Source of the DNA: Clostridium sp. K4410.MGS-306
Lineage (GTDB): Bacteria; Cyanobacteriota; Vampirovibrionia; Gastranaerophilales; Gastranaerophilaceae
Assembly (NCBI GenBank): GCA_000980375.1
Contig: LARD01000004.1
Coordinates: forward strand, 62,001 to 126,000
Direction of reading: 5' to 3'
Length of the DNA: 64,000 nucleotides
How positions within the stretch are numbered: the first letter of the stretch is position 1; each line of letters starts with the position of its first letter. This document shows, in pieces, positions 1-8,451 of this stretch. A program made the translations under genes and the position numbers. The notes below the pieces were generated by a model. The model was not told where the DNA came from. It did not search any database and was given only the letters and a program-made list of their open reading frames with translations.

Positions 1-1766
1 CTGATAATATCCTGCTTTTGACTTTTACAAAAAAAGCAGCTGATGAAATGCTCAATCGTGCAGTTATGATTCTTGATTCGCGCTGCGAAAAGGTAGCGGG
101 CGGAACTTTCCATTCTTTTTCAAACTATATCTTAAGAAAATACTCTGACTGTCTTGAGCTTAGAAACAATTTCACCATTATTGACCGTGCTGACGCAGAA
201 GATGTGATAAACCATATCCGTGCACAGGTTGCAACAAAACAGGAAAAACGCTTCCCGAGAAAAGGCACTATTCTTGATATTTATTCAAAAGCAGTGAACA
301 AAAACATGAGTGCTGAAGCAGTTATAGAAAGCGAATACAATCAGTTTGCACATTGTGTGGAAAAAATAAACGAAATTTCAAAACAATATATCTCCTACAA
401 GCGCGAAAACAGCCTGCTTGATTATGATGATCTTCTTTTGTACCTTCGCACCCTCTTGCAGTCAAACGATGAGATAAGAAAAAAACTCTCAAACCAGTAT
501 AAATATATAATGATAGACGAATATCAAGACACTAACTCTTTGCAAGCTGATATCATAAGACTGCTGGCGTCAGAGCACAACAATGTAATGGCGGTTGGTG
601 ATGATTCGCAGAGCATTTATTCTTTCAGAGGGGCAAATTTTAGAAATATCCTTGATTTTCCGGCTATATTTCCGAATACAAAAATTATAAAACTTGAGCA
701 AAACTACAGAAGCTCGCAAAATATACTTGCTCTCACAAATGAAGTTATCTCAAGGGCAAAGGAAAAGTATACAAAAAATTTGTTTTCCACAATTGAACAC
801 CCTGAAAAACCGGCTTTGATTTGTACAAACGACATGCAGACAGAAGCGGAGTTTGTAGCGCAAAGAGTGCTGGAGCTGCAAGAAGATGACATCTCTTTAA
901 ATGACATAGCTGTGCTGTGCCGCAGTGCCAGAATGACCTATAACCTTGAAATAGAGCTTGCAAAGCGTGCAATCCCTTATCGAAAATTCGGCGGGCTCAA
1001 ATTTATAGAAACAGCCCATGTTAAAGACGTAATTGCGCATCTTCGTGTTGTGTTGAACCCCAATGATATTATAAGCGTTAACAGAATCCTTCTTTTGCTC
1101 GACGGTATAGGCGCGCAATCAGCGATGAAGCTTTTACCTGTGGTTGCAAAAGAAAATCTTGATACGGAAAAAATGATGCTTCCTGTCAAAAAAAATACGG
1201 ATGGCATAAAAAAACTCTTTACAACAATCGAGCAGCAGCGCAAATACCTTATGAATCCGGCTACTGTTGTGGATAATATTCTTGCTTATTACGAGCCTGT
1301 TTTGATGGAAAAATACGATGACTATCAAAAACGATTGAAGGATTTGGAGCATTTTCGCTATTTGTCAGAACAGTATAAGAATCTTGAGGATTTTTTAAGC
1401 GACCTTGCTCTGGAACCGCCTGACAGCTCTGTATCTGAAGTTGAAGACGGGGCACAGCCGGATGAATATCTTACTCTGTCCACAATCCACAGTGCAAAGG
1501 GGCTTGAGTGGAAAGCTGTTTTTATTATAGGTGCTGTTGACGGGCGCTTCCCCAGTGTTTACTCTTTTAATTCCGAAGAAGAGCTGGACGAGGAGCTTCG
1601 CCTCATGTATGTTGCCGCAACACGTGCCAAGTCTTATCTTTATATTACTTATCCTATTGATATGTTTGACCACGCTACAGGCATGGTTTTGTCCAAGCCG
1701 TCAAGATTTTTGGACGGAATACCAGAAGACATTCTCGAGCGCTGGGCGCTTGAATTAGAAGACTGA
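1..1766 (+). CDS. UvrD/PcrA/Rep-family ATP-dependent DNA helicase, 5'-truncated by the window edge
   Basis: Superfamily 1A 3'-5' DNA helicase acting in repair or replication restart. The frame is open from base 3 and begins inside helicase motif Ia (DNILLLTFTKKAADEM), so the Walker A motif lies upstream of the window and the first in-frame TTG at 18 is not the true start. Visible motifs in order are II (MIDEYQDTN), III (VGDDSQSIYSFRGA), IV (LEQNYRSS), V (TIHSAKGLEW) and VI (LRLMYVAATRAKS). The C-terminal region after motif VI is short, lacking the long tail of many PcrA/UvrD proteins, so the exact subfamily is unclear. It ends 48 bases before pepA on the same strand and could share its transcript. 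Confidence 0.93.
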   Translation, partial: DNILLLTFTKKAADEMLNRAVMILDSRCEKVAGGTFHSFSNYILRKYSDCLELRNNFTIIDRADAEDVINHIRAQVATKQEKRFPRKGTILDIYSKAVNKNMSAEAVIESEYNQFAHCVEKINEISKQYISYKRENSLLDYDDLLLYLRTLLQSNDEIRKKLSNQYKYIMIDEYQDTNSLQADIIRLLASEHNNVMAVGDDSQSIYSFRGANFRNILDFPAIFPNTKIIKLEQNYRSSQNILALTNEVISRAKEKYTKNLFSTIEHPEKPALICTNDMQTEAEFVAQRVLELQEDDISLNDIAVLCRSARMTYNLEIELAKRAIPYRKFGGLKFIETAHVKDVIAHLRVVLNPNDIISVNRILLLLDGIGAQSAMKLLPVVAKENLDTEKMMLPVKKNTDGIKKLFTTIEQQRKYLMNPATVVDNILAYYEPVLMEKYDDYQKRLKDLEHFRYLSEQYKNLEDFLSDLALEPPDSSVSEVEDGAQPDEYLTLSTIHSAKGLEWKAVFIIGAVDGRFPSVYSFNSEEELDEELRLMYVAATRAKSYLYITYPIDMFDHATGMVLSKPSRFLDGIPEDILERWALELED

Positions 1767-1814
1767 TAAGCGTATAATTTTTTTAACTAAGAATCAGAAA
1801 AAACGGAGAATTAT

Positions 1815-3317
1815 ATGTCTGAAAAAATAGAAATATCTGTATCAAAAGGTCTTTTGGAAGAAACTCCTGCAAATGTACTTGTTGTTAACCTTTTTGAAGG
1901 GGTTAAAATTCCGGCGGGTGCTACAGGTGCCATAGATGTTGCGTTAGACGGATTGATTTCAAAATTTATTATTGCAAAAGAAGGATTTGACGGAAAATTC
2001 GGCAAAATGTACCTTCTGCCTACATACGGAAAAATCGCGGCAGAAAAGGTTCTGCTTGTCGGATTAGGCAAAAACAAGGATTTTACGCCAAACAGATTGA
2101 GAGAGCTCAGTGCAAAAATTATTAAAAAATGCAGAAAAATGGGCAATGCAAAAAAAGTTATCTCTGTACTCCACGGTGCGGGTATTGGCGGGTATGACCC
2201 TGAAATCTGTGCAAGAATGATAACGGAAGGCACTTTAATCGGTTCATATTCTTTTGACAAATACAAAACAGAAAAATCGACTAAAAAAGTTGACGAATTA
2301 GTTATTGTGGATATGGTTGAAGAAAACTGCAAAAAAGCAAAAGCCGGTATCAAAAAAGGTAAAATCATAGGTTCAGCCATGAATTTTGCAAGAGATTTGT
2401 CAAATGAGCAGCCTGCTTATGCAACACCTTCAAAACTTGCTGAAATCGCACAGAGTTTCAAAGACCTTGATGTAAAGGTTTATGATAAAGAAGAAATAGA
2501 AAAAATGGGTATGGGGGCATTTTTAGGTGTTGCAAAAGGCAGCAGCCAGCCGCCAAAATTTATACATATGCACTACAAAGGCTCTAACCAGAAACTTATC
2601 CAGAGAAAAATTGCCATCATCGGCAAAGGTATTTGCTTTGACTCCGGCGGGCTGGATATCAAACCTCCGTCTTCTATGCTCAACATGAAAGACGACATGT
2701 CAGGAGCGGCAGCTGTTCTCGGTGTGATGAGCGTGCTAAAAGATTTAAAACCCAATTGCGAAGTCCACGGGATTATTGCCGCATGTGAAAATATGCCGGG
2801 ATGTTCGGCTTACAAACCGGGTGATGTTTTAACCGCCAAAAACGGCAAAACAATCGAAGTTGATAACACTGACGCAGAAGGCAGACTGACGCTTGCAGAT
2901 GCTTTGTGCTATGCGTGCGAGCTTGATGTGGATGAGGTAATTGATATTGCAACACTTACCGGTGCCTGTGTTGTGGCTTTGGGCAGTGCGGCTTCGGGTA
3001 TTATGGGCAACCACCAGCCTACAATTGACAAACTCATCAAGTGCGCTAATTCCGGCGGTGAAAAAATGTGGCAGCTTCCAATGTTTGATGAATATAAAGA
3101 GTCTTTGCAAAGCGATGTTGCTGACATGAGAAATACCGGTTCACGTATGGGCGGTGCTCAAATAGCAGGTATATTCTTGCAAAACTTTGTCAAAAAAGTA
3201 CACTGGGCTCACATTGATGTTGCCGGCACAGCATTTTTGGATAAACCTCAGAACGAATTTCCTAAAGGTGCTACAGGTGCAGGTGTGCGCACTCTCATCA
3301 ACTATTTGATGTTGTAA
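1815..3317 (+). CDS. pepA: Leucyl aminopeptidase, M17 family
   Basis: Cytosolic zinc/manganese aminopeptidase that removes N-terminal residues from peptides. At 500 residues it has normal length, with a variable N-terminal domain (about 1-170) and the catalytic domain after it. The metal and catalytic region is visible as GKGICFDSGGLDIK (catalytic lysine and metal aspartate), MKDDMSGAAAVLG, and the family signature NTDAEGRLTLADAL containing the catalytic arginine. The ATG is preceded by GGAG at a workable distance. No U-rich terminator follows; the next 200 bases contain a stem-loop and lead to a small membrane protein gene. M17 proteins sometimes also bind DNA, but nothing here shows that. 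Confidence 0.95.
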   Translation: MSEKIEISVSKGLLEETPANVLVVNLFEGVKIPAGATGAIDVALDGLISKFIIAKEGFDGKFGKMYLLPTYGKIAAEKVLLVGLGKNKDFTPNRLRELSAKIIKKCRKMGNAKKVISVLHGAGIGGYDPEICARMITEGTLIGSYSFDKYKTEKSTKKVDELVIVDMVEENCKKAKAGIKKGKIIGSAMNFARDLSNEQPAYATPSKLAEIAQSFKDLDVKVYDKEEIEKMGMGAFLGVAKGSSQPPKFIHMHYKGSNQKLIQRKIAIIGKGICFDSGGLDIKPPSSMLNMKDDMSGAAAVLGVMSVLKDLKPNCEVHGIIAACENMPGCSAYKPGDVLTAKNGKTIEVDNTDAEGRLTLADALCYACELDVDEVIDIATLTGACVVALGSAASGIMGNHQPTIDKLIKCANSGGEKMWQLPMFDEYKESLQSDVADMRNTGSRMGGAQIAGIFLQNFVKKVHWAHIDVAGTAFLDKPQNEFPKGATGAGVRTLINYLML

Positions 3318-3454
3318 AGTTTTGTAAACTACAATGCTTTGATTAAGGCAATAATTGCTCACAAAAATACTTTTATAACATGTGTGAAAGTTGTCAGAGA
3401 AAATTTCGAGATAACAATTCAACGAAATTTTTGACGACTTCTTTGAAAAAGTGA

Positions 3455-3491
3455 GTAATATGACGTAAACGGTCAGTTTTCGGCATATTAC
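3455..3491 (+). promoter_or_regulatory. Stem-loop upstream of the small membrane protein gene
   Basis: A 37-nt hairpin: outer arms GTAATATG (3455-3462) and CATATTAC (3484-3491), then CG/CG and AAAC/GTTT pairs around a GGTCA loop, with two single mismatches. No T-run follows, so it does not look like an intrinsic terminator. It ends 34 bases before the ATG at 3526 and may lie in that gene's 5' leader. The rest of 3318-3525 shows nothing I can name. Confidence 0.35.
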
Positions 3492-3525
3492 GATTCTAGA
3501 TTAGTTATAGTGTGAGATTACGATT

Positions 3526-4098
3526 ATGTCTATTAATTATGGAGCACCAATTTATCCAAACTGTTTTGACCAGCTGACAACACATGGTATTGTTGCCGAA
3601 GATGTTGTAGGTTATATTACAGATTCGCCTTCGCCGTATCTGCAAAATTATGTTGCCCAAAGAGGCGGCTTCACCCCCTCTGTACCGTGGACACCTTCTA
3701 TACCGGGCAGAGTGCTTCCTGACCCGCTTCCGTCCGTGTCACCGCTGGGAGGCCCTGTAATGGGTTATGAACCGCCAAGAATGCAGGAACGTCTGCCAAG
3801 AGGTGATGTCTACCAAACTGTGCCAAATGAACGTGAAATTAACCACGTTGTTAAAAACGAAAAAAATAATACCTGGAAAAAAGTCGCCGCAGGCATTTTA
3901 CTGACAGGTCTTGCTGTTTTTGGTATTGTAAAAGGCTGTCAGATTTACAAAAGCGGAAATTCAGGCTTAAAAAACATCGGCACTTGGTTTAGCAACACAG
4001 GAAATAAAATAGGTAATGCTTTTAAAAACGGCTGGACAACAACCTGTGATTTCTTTAAAAATTGCTGGAACAAGCTGTTTAAGAAAAACAATCCTTAG
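3526..4098 (+). CDS. Hypothetical single-span membrane protein with proline-rich N-terminus
   Basis: Not recognised. The 190-residue product has a polar N-terminal part rich in proline between about 49 and 85, one hydrophobic segment at about 119-140 (AAGILLTGLAVFGIVKGC) preceded by lysines, and a basic amphipathic tail rich in N, K, W and F (150-190). There is no cleavable N-terminal signal, so it may sit with the N-terminus in the cytoplasm, or be tail-anchored with an amphipathic end. It stands alone and converges on the malic enzyme gene; the two stop codons interlock by 4 bases. The ribosome-binding site is weak. Confidence 0.7.
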   Translation: MSINYGAPIYPNCFDQLTTHGIVAEDVVGYITDSPSPYLQNYVAQRGGFTPSVPWTPSIPGRVLPDPLPSVSPLGGPVMGYEPPRMQERLPRGDVYQTVPNEREINHVVKNEKNNTWKKVAAGILLTGLAVFGIVKGCQIYKSGNSGLKNIGTWFSNTGNKIGNAFKNGWTTTCDFFKNCWNKLFKKNNP

Positions 4099-5612
4099 TT
4101 ATTGCCGAATTTTTCTTTAATAACCCTTGCAATTTGTAAAGGAATCATTCTATCCAGTGCATCAGGCATGATGTTTTCGGGCGTAAGCTCATCTGTTGGC
4201 ACCATGGAGGCTATCATCAAAGCACATTCGAGTTTTATCTCGTTTGTGACTTTTTTGATTTTTGCATCAATAAGCCCTTTGAAAAATCCCGGGAATGCAA
4301 GCGCGTTGTTTATCTGGTTTTCAAAATCGCTTCTGCCTGTGGAGACGATGTAGGCTCCGGCATGTTTGGCTTCATCGGGCAGTATTTCCGGCTCGGGGTT
4401 TGCCAGCGCAAACACAACCGGCTTGTATTCCATGGATTGAATCATTTCTTCTGTCAAAATACCGCCTTTTGAAAGGCCTATAAATACATCTGCATTTTTT
4501 ACGGCATCTTTCAAATCACCGTGCAAATCATTGAGGTTTGTCACTTGCGCAAGCTCTTCCGAGTATTTGTCGTTTTGTTCTCTTCCCTTGTAGATAACTC
4601 CGAGCGCGTCATCCATTATGATATTTTTTGCTCCGGCAAAAAGAAGGAGTTTTGCAACGGCATTGCCTGCTGCGCCCGCTCCTGCAATCACTATTTTTAT
4701 GTCAGATAGCTTTTTGTCCTCAAGCACAAGCGCATTTAATAAACCTGCAAGCACAATAATAGCTGTACCATGCTGGTCGTCGTGAAAAACCGGAATATCA
4801 AGCCTGTCTGTCAGTGTGTTTTCAATTTCAAAACAAGCAGGTGCAGCAATGTCTTCAAGGTGGATGCCCGAGAACGAATCTGCAAACAGCTCAACAATTT
4901 TGATTACATCCTGTGTGTCCTGTGATTTTATGCAAAACACCATTGCATCAACATCCGCCAGCTCTGCATAAAGCGCAGCTTTTCCTTCCATAACCGGGAT
5001 AGAAGCCACTGCACCTATGTTTCCAAATCCAAGAACCGCTGTTCCGTCAGAGACAATAGCAACGGGCTTGTTTCTTTTTTCTTCTGTGAGTTCTGTTTCT
5101 ATGACTCCGCCGGATAGCTCATGCAGCTCAAGCGAGCGTTCTTGAATATTTCCTTTAAGTTTTGCGGGGTCAATCATGAATACGTTTCTTGAAATCGCAC
5201 CGAAAAACCCTTTTAAGTCAGGCACAGAACCTTTCAGCACAGGTATTTCAACGTCAAAATCAATATCTTTAACAAAATCTTCTATCAAAGACAAATCAAT
5301 AGCGCAAAAGTTTATTTCAATGTTTTCAACTGCAAATTTCAGGTCTTGTTTTGTGGTTTGTTTTATTTGCAGCGGGTAGGCATCAATCAAGAGTACGCTT
5401 TTTAAAAAGATTGCTCTTTTTAAAGATTTTTCATAATCAAAAGAAATAACAGCAACAGAATTTAGCTTGTTTGTATAGATTGATGCGGCTTCCGGATTTT
5501 TTGAAATAGCAAGGCAGCTGGAGCCTACACCCGGTGTGTAAACAAGCGAAAGCATATCTTTATCATCTATTGCTATTTTTGGAACTGTCTTAAAACCTTG
5601 GTATTGCGGCAT
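4095..5612 (-). CDS. Malic enzyme with a large internal insertion
   Basis: Oxidative decarboxylation of malate to pyruvate with NAD(P)H formation. Family residues are present: catalytic tyrosine in LVYTPGVG (Tyr25), lysine in PVMEGKA (Lys211), metal acidic pair in IHLEDIAAP (Glu253/Asp254), FHDDQHGTA, and a Rossmann motif IAGAGAAGNAVA. Oddly, the conserved strand that normally runs straight from NxVAVVSDGTAVLG is split: NSVAVISF at 51-58 is followed by about 125 unrelated residues, then PVAIVSDGTAVLGFG resumes at 183. This explains 505 residues against roughly 380-430 for small bacterial forms. Cofactor preference cannot be told. It lies 11 bases downstream of plsY on the same strand. Confidence 0.9.
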   Translation of the reverse strand: MPQYQGFKTVPKIAIDDKDMLSLVYTPGVGSSCLAISKNPEAASIYTNKLNSVAVISFDYEKSLKRAIFLKSVLLIDAYPLQIKQTTKQDLKFAVENIEINFCAIDLSLIEDFVKDIDFDVEIPVLKGSVPDLKGFFGAISRNVFMIDPAKLKGNIQERSLELHELSGGVIETELTEEKRNKPVAIVSDGTAVLGFGNIGAVASIPVMEGKAALYAELADVDAMVFCIKSQDTQDVIKIVELFADSFSGIHLEDIAAPACFEIENTLTDRLDIPVFHDDQHGTAIIVLAGLLNALVLEDKKLSDIKIVIAGAGAAGNAVAKLLLFAGAKNIIMDDALGVIYKGREQNDKYSEELAQVTNLNDLHGDLKDAVKNADVFIGLSKGGILTEEMIQSMEYKPVVFALANPEPEILPDEAKHAGAYIVSTGRSDFENQINNALAFPGFFKGLIDAKIKKVTNEIKLECALMIASMVPTDELTPENIMPDALDRMIPLQIARVIKEKFGNN

Positions 5613-5623
5613 AATTTATCTTT

Positions 5624-6223
5624 CTATTGTCTTACTTTGTTTTCTTCACCTTTGATGAGGCGTTTTATGTTTTCTCTGTGCAGCCAGATTATGTACACTG
5701 CACCAAGCGCACAGTATGCAATGTAGCCTGCGGGCTGTTTAAATGCCCACATGATAAAAGGTGAAACAGCAAGAGCTATTATGGAGCCCAAAGACACATA
5801 TTTTGATACCCATGTGATTATTCCCCATATAACGGCCACGCTAAGACCGACAAGCGGGTTGAGTGCAAGTATTGTGCCAACACCTGATGCAACAGATTTT
5901 CCTCCGGTAAATCCGAGAAAAACAGATTTACTGTGACCGAGCAAAACAGCCACTGCAGCAGCAACAGGAGTGAGCCCGTATTGAGAATATGCGTGTAAAA
6001 ACAAAATTGCAAGCACAACAGGCAGTGCGCCTTTAATTGCATCAAGCAGCATTACAATAAAGAACCATTTTTTGCCCAGCACTCTTTTTACGTTTGTTGC
6101 ACCTGTTGAGCCAGAGCCTACTTTTCTAATGTCTTGGCCTGTTTTGGCTTTTACTATCAAATACCCCGTCGGTATTGAGCCTATCAGGTAGCCCATTACT
6201 ATTGCAATTGCTATTTGCAGCAT
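5624..6223 (-). CDS. plsY: Acyl-phosphate:glycerol-3-phosphate acyltransferase PlsY
   Basis: Integral membrane enzyme that transfers an acyl group from acyl-phosphate to glycerol-3-phosphate, the first step of phospholipid synthesis. The 199-residue product has several hydrophobic spans and the three PlsY signature loops: GSGSTGATNVKRVLG near residue 36, GHSKSVFLGFTGGKSVASG near 96, and a later loop near the last span. The start ATG has AGGAGAA upstream. It is first in a two-gene unit with malic enzyme. The matching phosphate acyltransferase plsX is not in the window. Confidence 0.95.
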   Translation of the reverse strand: MLQIAIAIVMGYLIGSIPTGYLIVKAKTGQDIRKVGSGSTGATNVKRVLGKKWFFIVMLLDAIKGALPVVLAILFLHAYSQYGLTPVAAAVAVLLGHSKSVFLGFTGGKSVASGVGTILALNPLVGLSVAVIWGIITWVSKYVSLGSIIALAVSPFIMWAFKQPAGYIAYCALGAVYIIWLHRENIKRLIKGEENKVRQ

Positions 6224-6299
6224 TATTCTTCTCCTCGTTTGTTTTAATTTTTCTTAATTATTTTACCTCAAAAAGAGCAATTTTTTAAATTCAGCGCAT

Positions 6300-6305
6300 T
6301 AAAAT
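6300..6305 (+). promoter_or_regulatory. -10-like TAAAAT six bases before ATG 6312 (leaderless candidate)
   Basis: TAAAAT at 6300-6305 is followed by six bases and then the ATG. No ribosome-binding site is visible before the ATG. With usual spacing, transcription would begin at or next to the start codon. No good -35 box is seen. Confidence 0.35.
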
Positions 6306-6311
6306 AAACAT

Positions 6312-6980
6312 ATGAAAATTCAATCAGGTTTTTACACAAACAAAACATCATTTAAAAAGCAGAAACAAGCGGACAACAAACCAAGGATTGTAAACAACCC
6401 TTACAGTTACGATGATTATTTTTCCAGAATGGAGTATAAAAAGCCGGTAACACTGCAAAGAGCTCTGTATGACATAATAAATGAAAAAGAGCTTAACGAT
6501 GGTGTGGTTGGAGAAAAAGCAACAATACAGCGGTTTTTGCAAGATTTAAAGGGTGATAAAAAAATTCTCGACAGAAAAATTCTGGCCCTGAGCGGGTACG
6601 GCTCTGCTGCTGCGGCTTTTGAATCAGCTGACGGGAAAATAATAAAACTCACTGACGGCAACCATTTTCCGATGAACAGACCGGCAGGAGTTTTTGATGT
6701 CCCTGTGTATAAAAAAGGGCATAACGGAAAAACTTACTATTACATTGAGGAAAAACTTTACAGGCATAATCTGCCATCGTATCTGGTTGATACTGTTAAA
6801 GATATGATTAAGCAAAGCGGGTATAAAACTGTTGATTTGTACGAAGGTGATATTCACCAAATAGGTATTGCAAAAAACGGCCGTGTATACCTGCTTGACG
6901 CAGAATGTGCACAGTACAAGACTGTATTTCACGCTCTTTTTGACAAGGCTAAACGTGCTCTTTTAAAAACACGTGTTTAA
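6312..6980 (+). CDS. Hypothetical protein with degenerate protein-kinase-like features and N-terminal SFK motif
   Basis: A 222-residue soluble protein with no assigned family. The middle and C-terminal parts resemble a reduced protein-kinase or phosphotransferase fold: a glycine/alanine-rich turn (LSGYGSAAAAFES) followed by a strand with lysine (KIIKLTDG), an EEKL segment, and GDIHQIGIAKNGRVYLLDAE, which resembles the D-x-H...N catalytic loop plus the metal-binding aspartate of small kinases. This assignment is inference from pattern only. The N-terminus (KTSFKK at residues 11-16) carries the short SFK motif seen in two other proteins here. The gene is divergent from plsY and its stop interlocks by 4 bases with that of der. 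Confidence 0.75.
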   Translation: MKIQSGFYTNKTSFKKQKQADNKPRIVNNPYSYDDYFSRMEYKKPVTLQRALYDIINEKELNDGVVGEKATIQRFLQDLKGDKKILDRKILALSGYGSAAAAFESADGKIIKLTDGNHFPMNRPAGVFDVPVYKKGHNGKTYYYIEEKLYRHNLPSYLVDTVKDMIKQSGYKTVDLYEGDIHQIGIAKNGRVYLLDAECAQYKTVFHALFDKAKRALLKTRV

Positions 6981-8311
6981 TTGTTCTTTTCTTTGCGTTC
7001 TCTAAACGACATTCTTATAGGGGTTCCAAAGAAACCGAAGGCTTCTCTCATTTTGTTTTCGAGATACCTTTTGTAGCTGTCTTGTACAAGGTCTTCGTCG
7101 TTTACAAAAAGAATAAAAGTCGGCGGAGCTGTGCGAACCTGTGTTGCGTAATAAACACGCAGCTTTTTGCCTCTTTTTGTAGAAGGCGGATTCATTGCCA
7201 TAGCTTCTAAAAGCACTTTGTTTAAAATGCTTGTGGAGACACGTTTTGTGCACTGGGCATAAACTTCTTTTGCCTGTTTGTATATGTTTACTAACCTTTG
7301 TTTTGTTTTTGCGCTGATAAAAATCTTTGGTGCAAAATCAAGAAAAGGTGCTTCGTGCATAAGCCTTTGAGTATATTTTGCAGTGGGGTCGGATTTGTCT
7401 TTGTCTTCAACAAGATCCCATTTGTTGATTGCAACAATCAATCCCTTGCCTGCTTCTACAACAATCTGTGAGATTTTTTTATCCTGATCCGTAAGCCCGT
7501 CTGCTGCATCAATAACCAGCACAGCAATGTCACAGTCTCGAATAGCTCTGATTGCTCTGTCTACAGCAAATTTTTCCACACCCCAGTCAACTTTTGCTTT
7601 TTTTCTTATACCGGCCGTGTCGACAAGGATGAATTCTTCGCCTTCGTATTTTACTTTAGAATTTATGCTGTCGCGTGTCGTACCGGAAATATCGCTGACA
7701 ATCACTCTTTCTTCGCCAAGAAGCGCATTTACAATGGAGGATTTGCCGGCGTTTGGCTTTCCGACAATAGCAAGCTTTATCAGCCCGTTTTCTTCCGGAT
7801 TTTCGTCAGAATCAAATTCATCGGTAATTGCATCGAGCAGGTCACCGACCCCGCCGGAGCCGTGCAATGCTGAAATCGGATGAGGCTCTCCCAGAGCAAG
7901 TGCGTAAAAATCAGCAATGTTGTTGAAGTGCTCGGGTGCGTCTATTTTATTTACCGCAAGGTATACAGGTTTTTTACTGCGTCTTAAAACATTTGCAATA
8001 TCGTAATCAACGGGGTTTATTCCGTCTTTTCCGTCTACGAGAAAGATTATTTTTTCAGCTTCTTCGCACGCAACTTTTGCCTGTGTAAAAATATTGAGCA
8101 TTATTTCATCTTCGTCACCGGGGATAATACCGCCTGTGTCGATGAGGGTAAAATGTTTGTTCTGCCATTCAACGTCAAAATATATTCTGTCTCTTGTAAC
8201 ACCGGGCTGGTCATCAACAATAGACTGACGTGCGCCTACAATTCTGTTTACAAAAGTGGATTTTCCGACATTTGGTCTTCCGACTACGGCTACAATGGGT
8301 TTTGTGCTCAT
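6977..8311 (-). CDS. der: Ribosome-assembly GTPase Der (EngA)
   Basis: Essential double GTPase that assists 50S ribosomal subunit maturation. Two tandem G domains are clear: GRPNVGKST, DTGG and NKID in the first; GKPNAGKSS, DTAGIRKK and NKWD in the second. A C-terminal KH-like domain of about 85 residues follows. At 444 residues it has normal length. The ATG is preceded by AGGAAG. It is divergent from ileS with 140 bases between the starts. Confidence 0.97.
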   Translation of the reverse strand: MSTKPIVAVVGRPNVGKSTFVNRIVGARQSIVDDQPGVTRDRIYFDVEWQNKHFTLIDTGGIIPGDEDEIMLNIFTQAKVACEEAEKIIFLVDGKDGINPVDYDIANVLRRSKKPVYLAVNKIDAPEHFNNIADFYALALGEPHPISALHGSGGVGDLLDAITDEFDSDENPEENGLIKLAIVGKPNAGKSSIVNALLGEERVIVSDISGTTRDSINSKVKYEGEEFILVDTAGIRKKAKVDWGVEKFAVDRAIRAIRDCDIAVLVIDAADGLTDQDKKISQIVVEAGKGLIVAINKWDLVEDKDKSDPTAKYTQRLMHEAPFLDFAPKIFISAKTKQRLVNIYKQAKEVYAQCTKRVSTSILNKVLLEAMAMNPPSTKRGKKLRVYYATQVRTAPPTFILFVNDEDLVQDSYKRYLENKMREAFGFFGTPIRMSFRERKEKNN

Positions 8312-8451
8312 AATTTACTTCCTGTTTAATAGCTGTAACTATTTTAATACAAACAAAACCTGTAATGCTATATTTTGTCCAATCAAAACTTTGCTTCTTA
8401 ATCTTTTTAATATAAAATTATTATTATGTAACAAACGAATTGAGGATAGAA

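Noticed and set aside
1811..2380. A 189-codon antisense frame over pepA
   Set aside because: It mirrors a strongly conserved aminopeptidase and has no start signal.
8312..8451. T-box leader before ileS
   Set aside because: The leader is only 140 bases shared with divergent der, with no T-box sequence or antiterminator hairpin.
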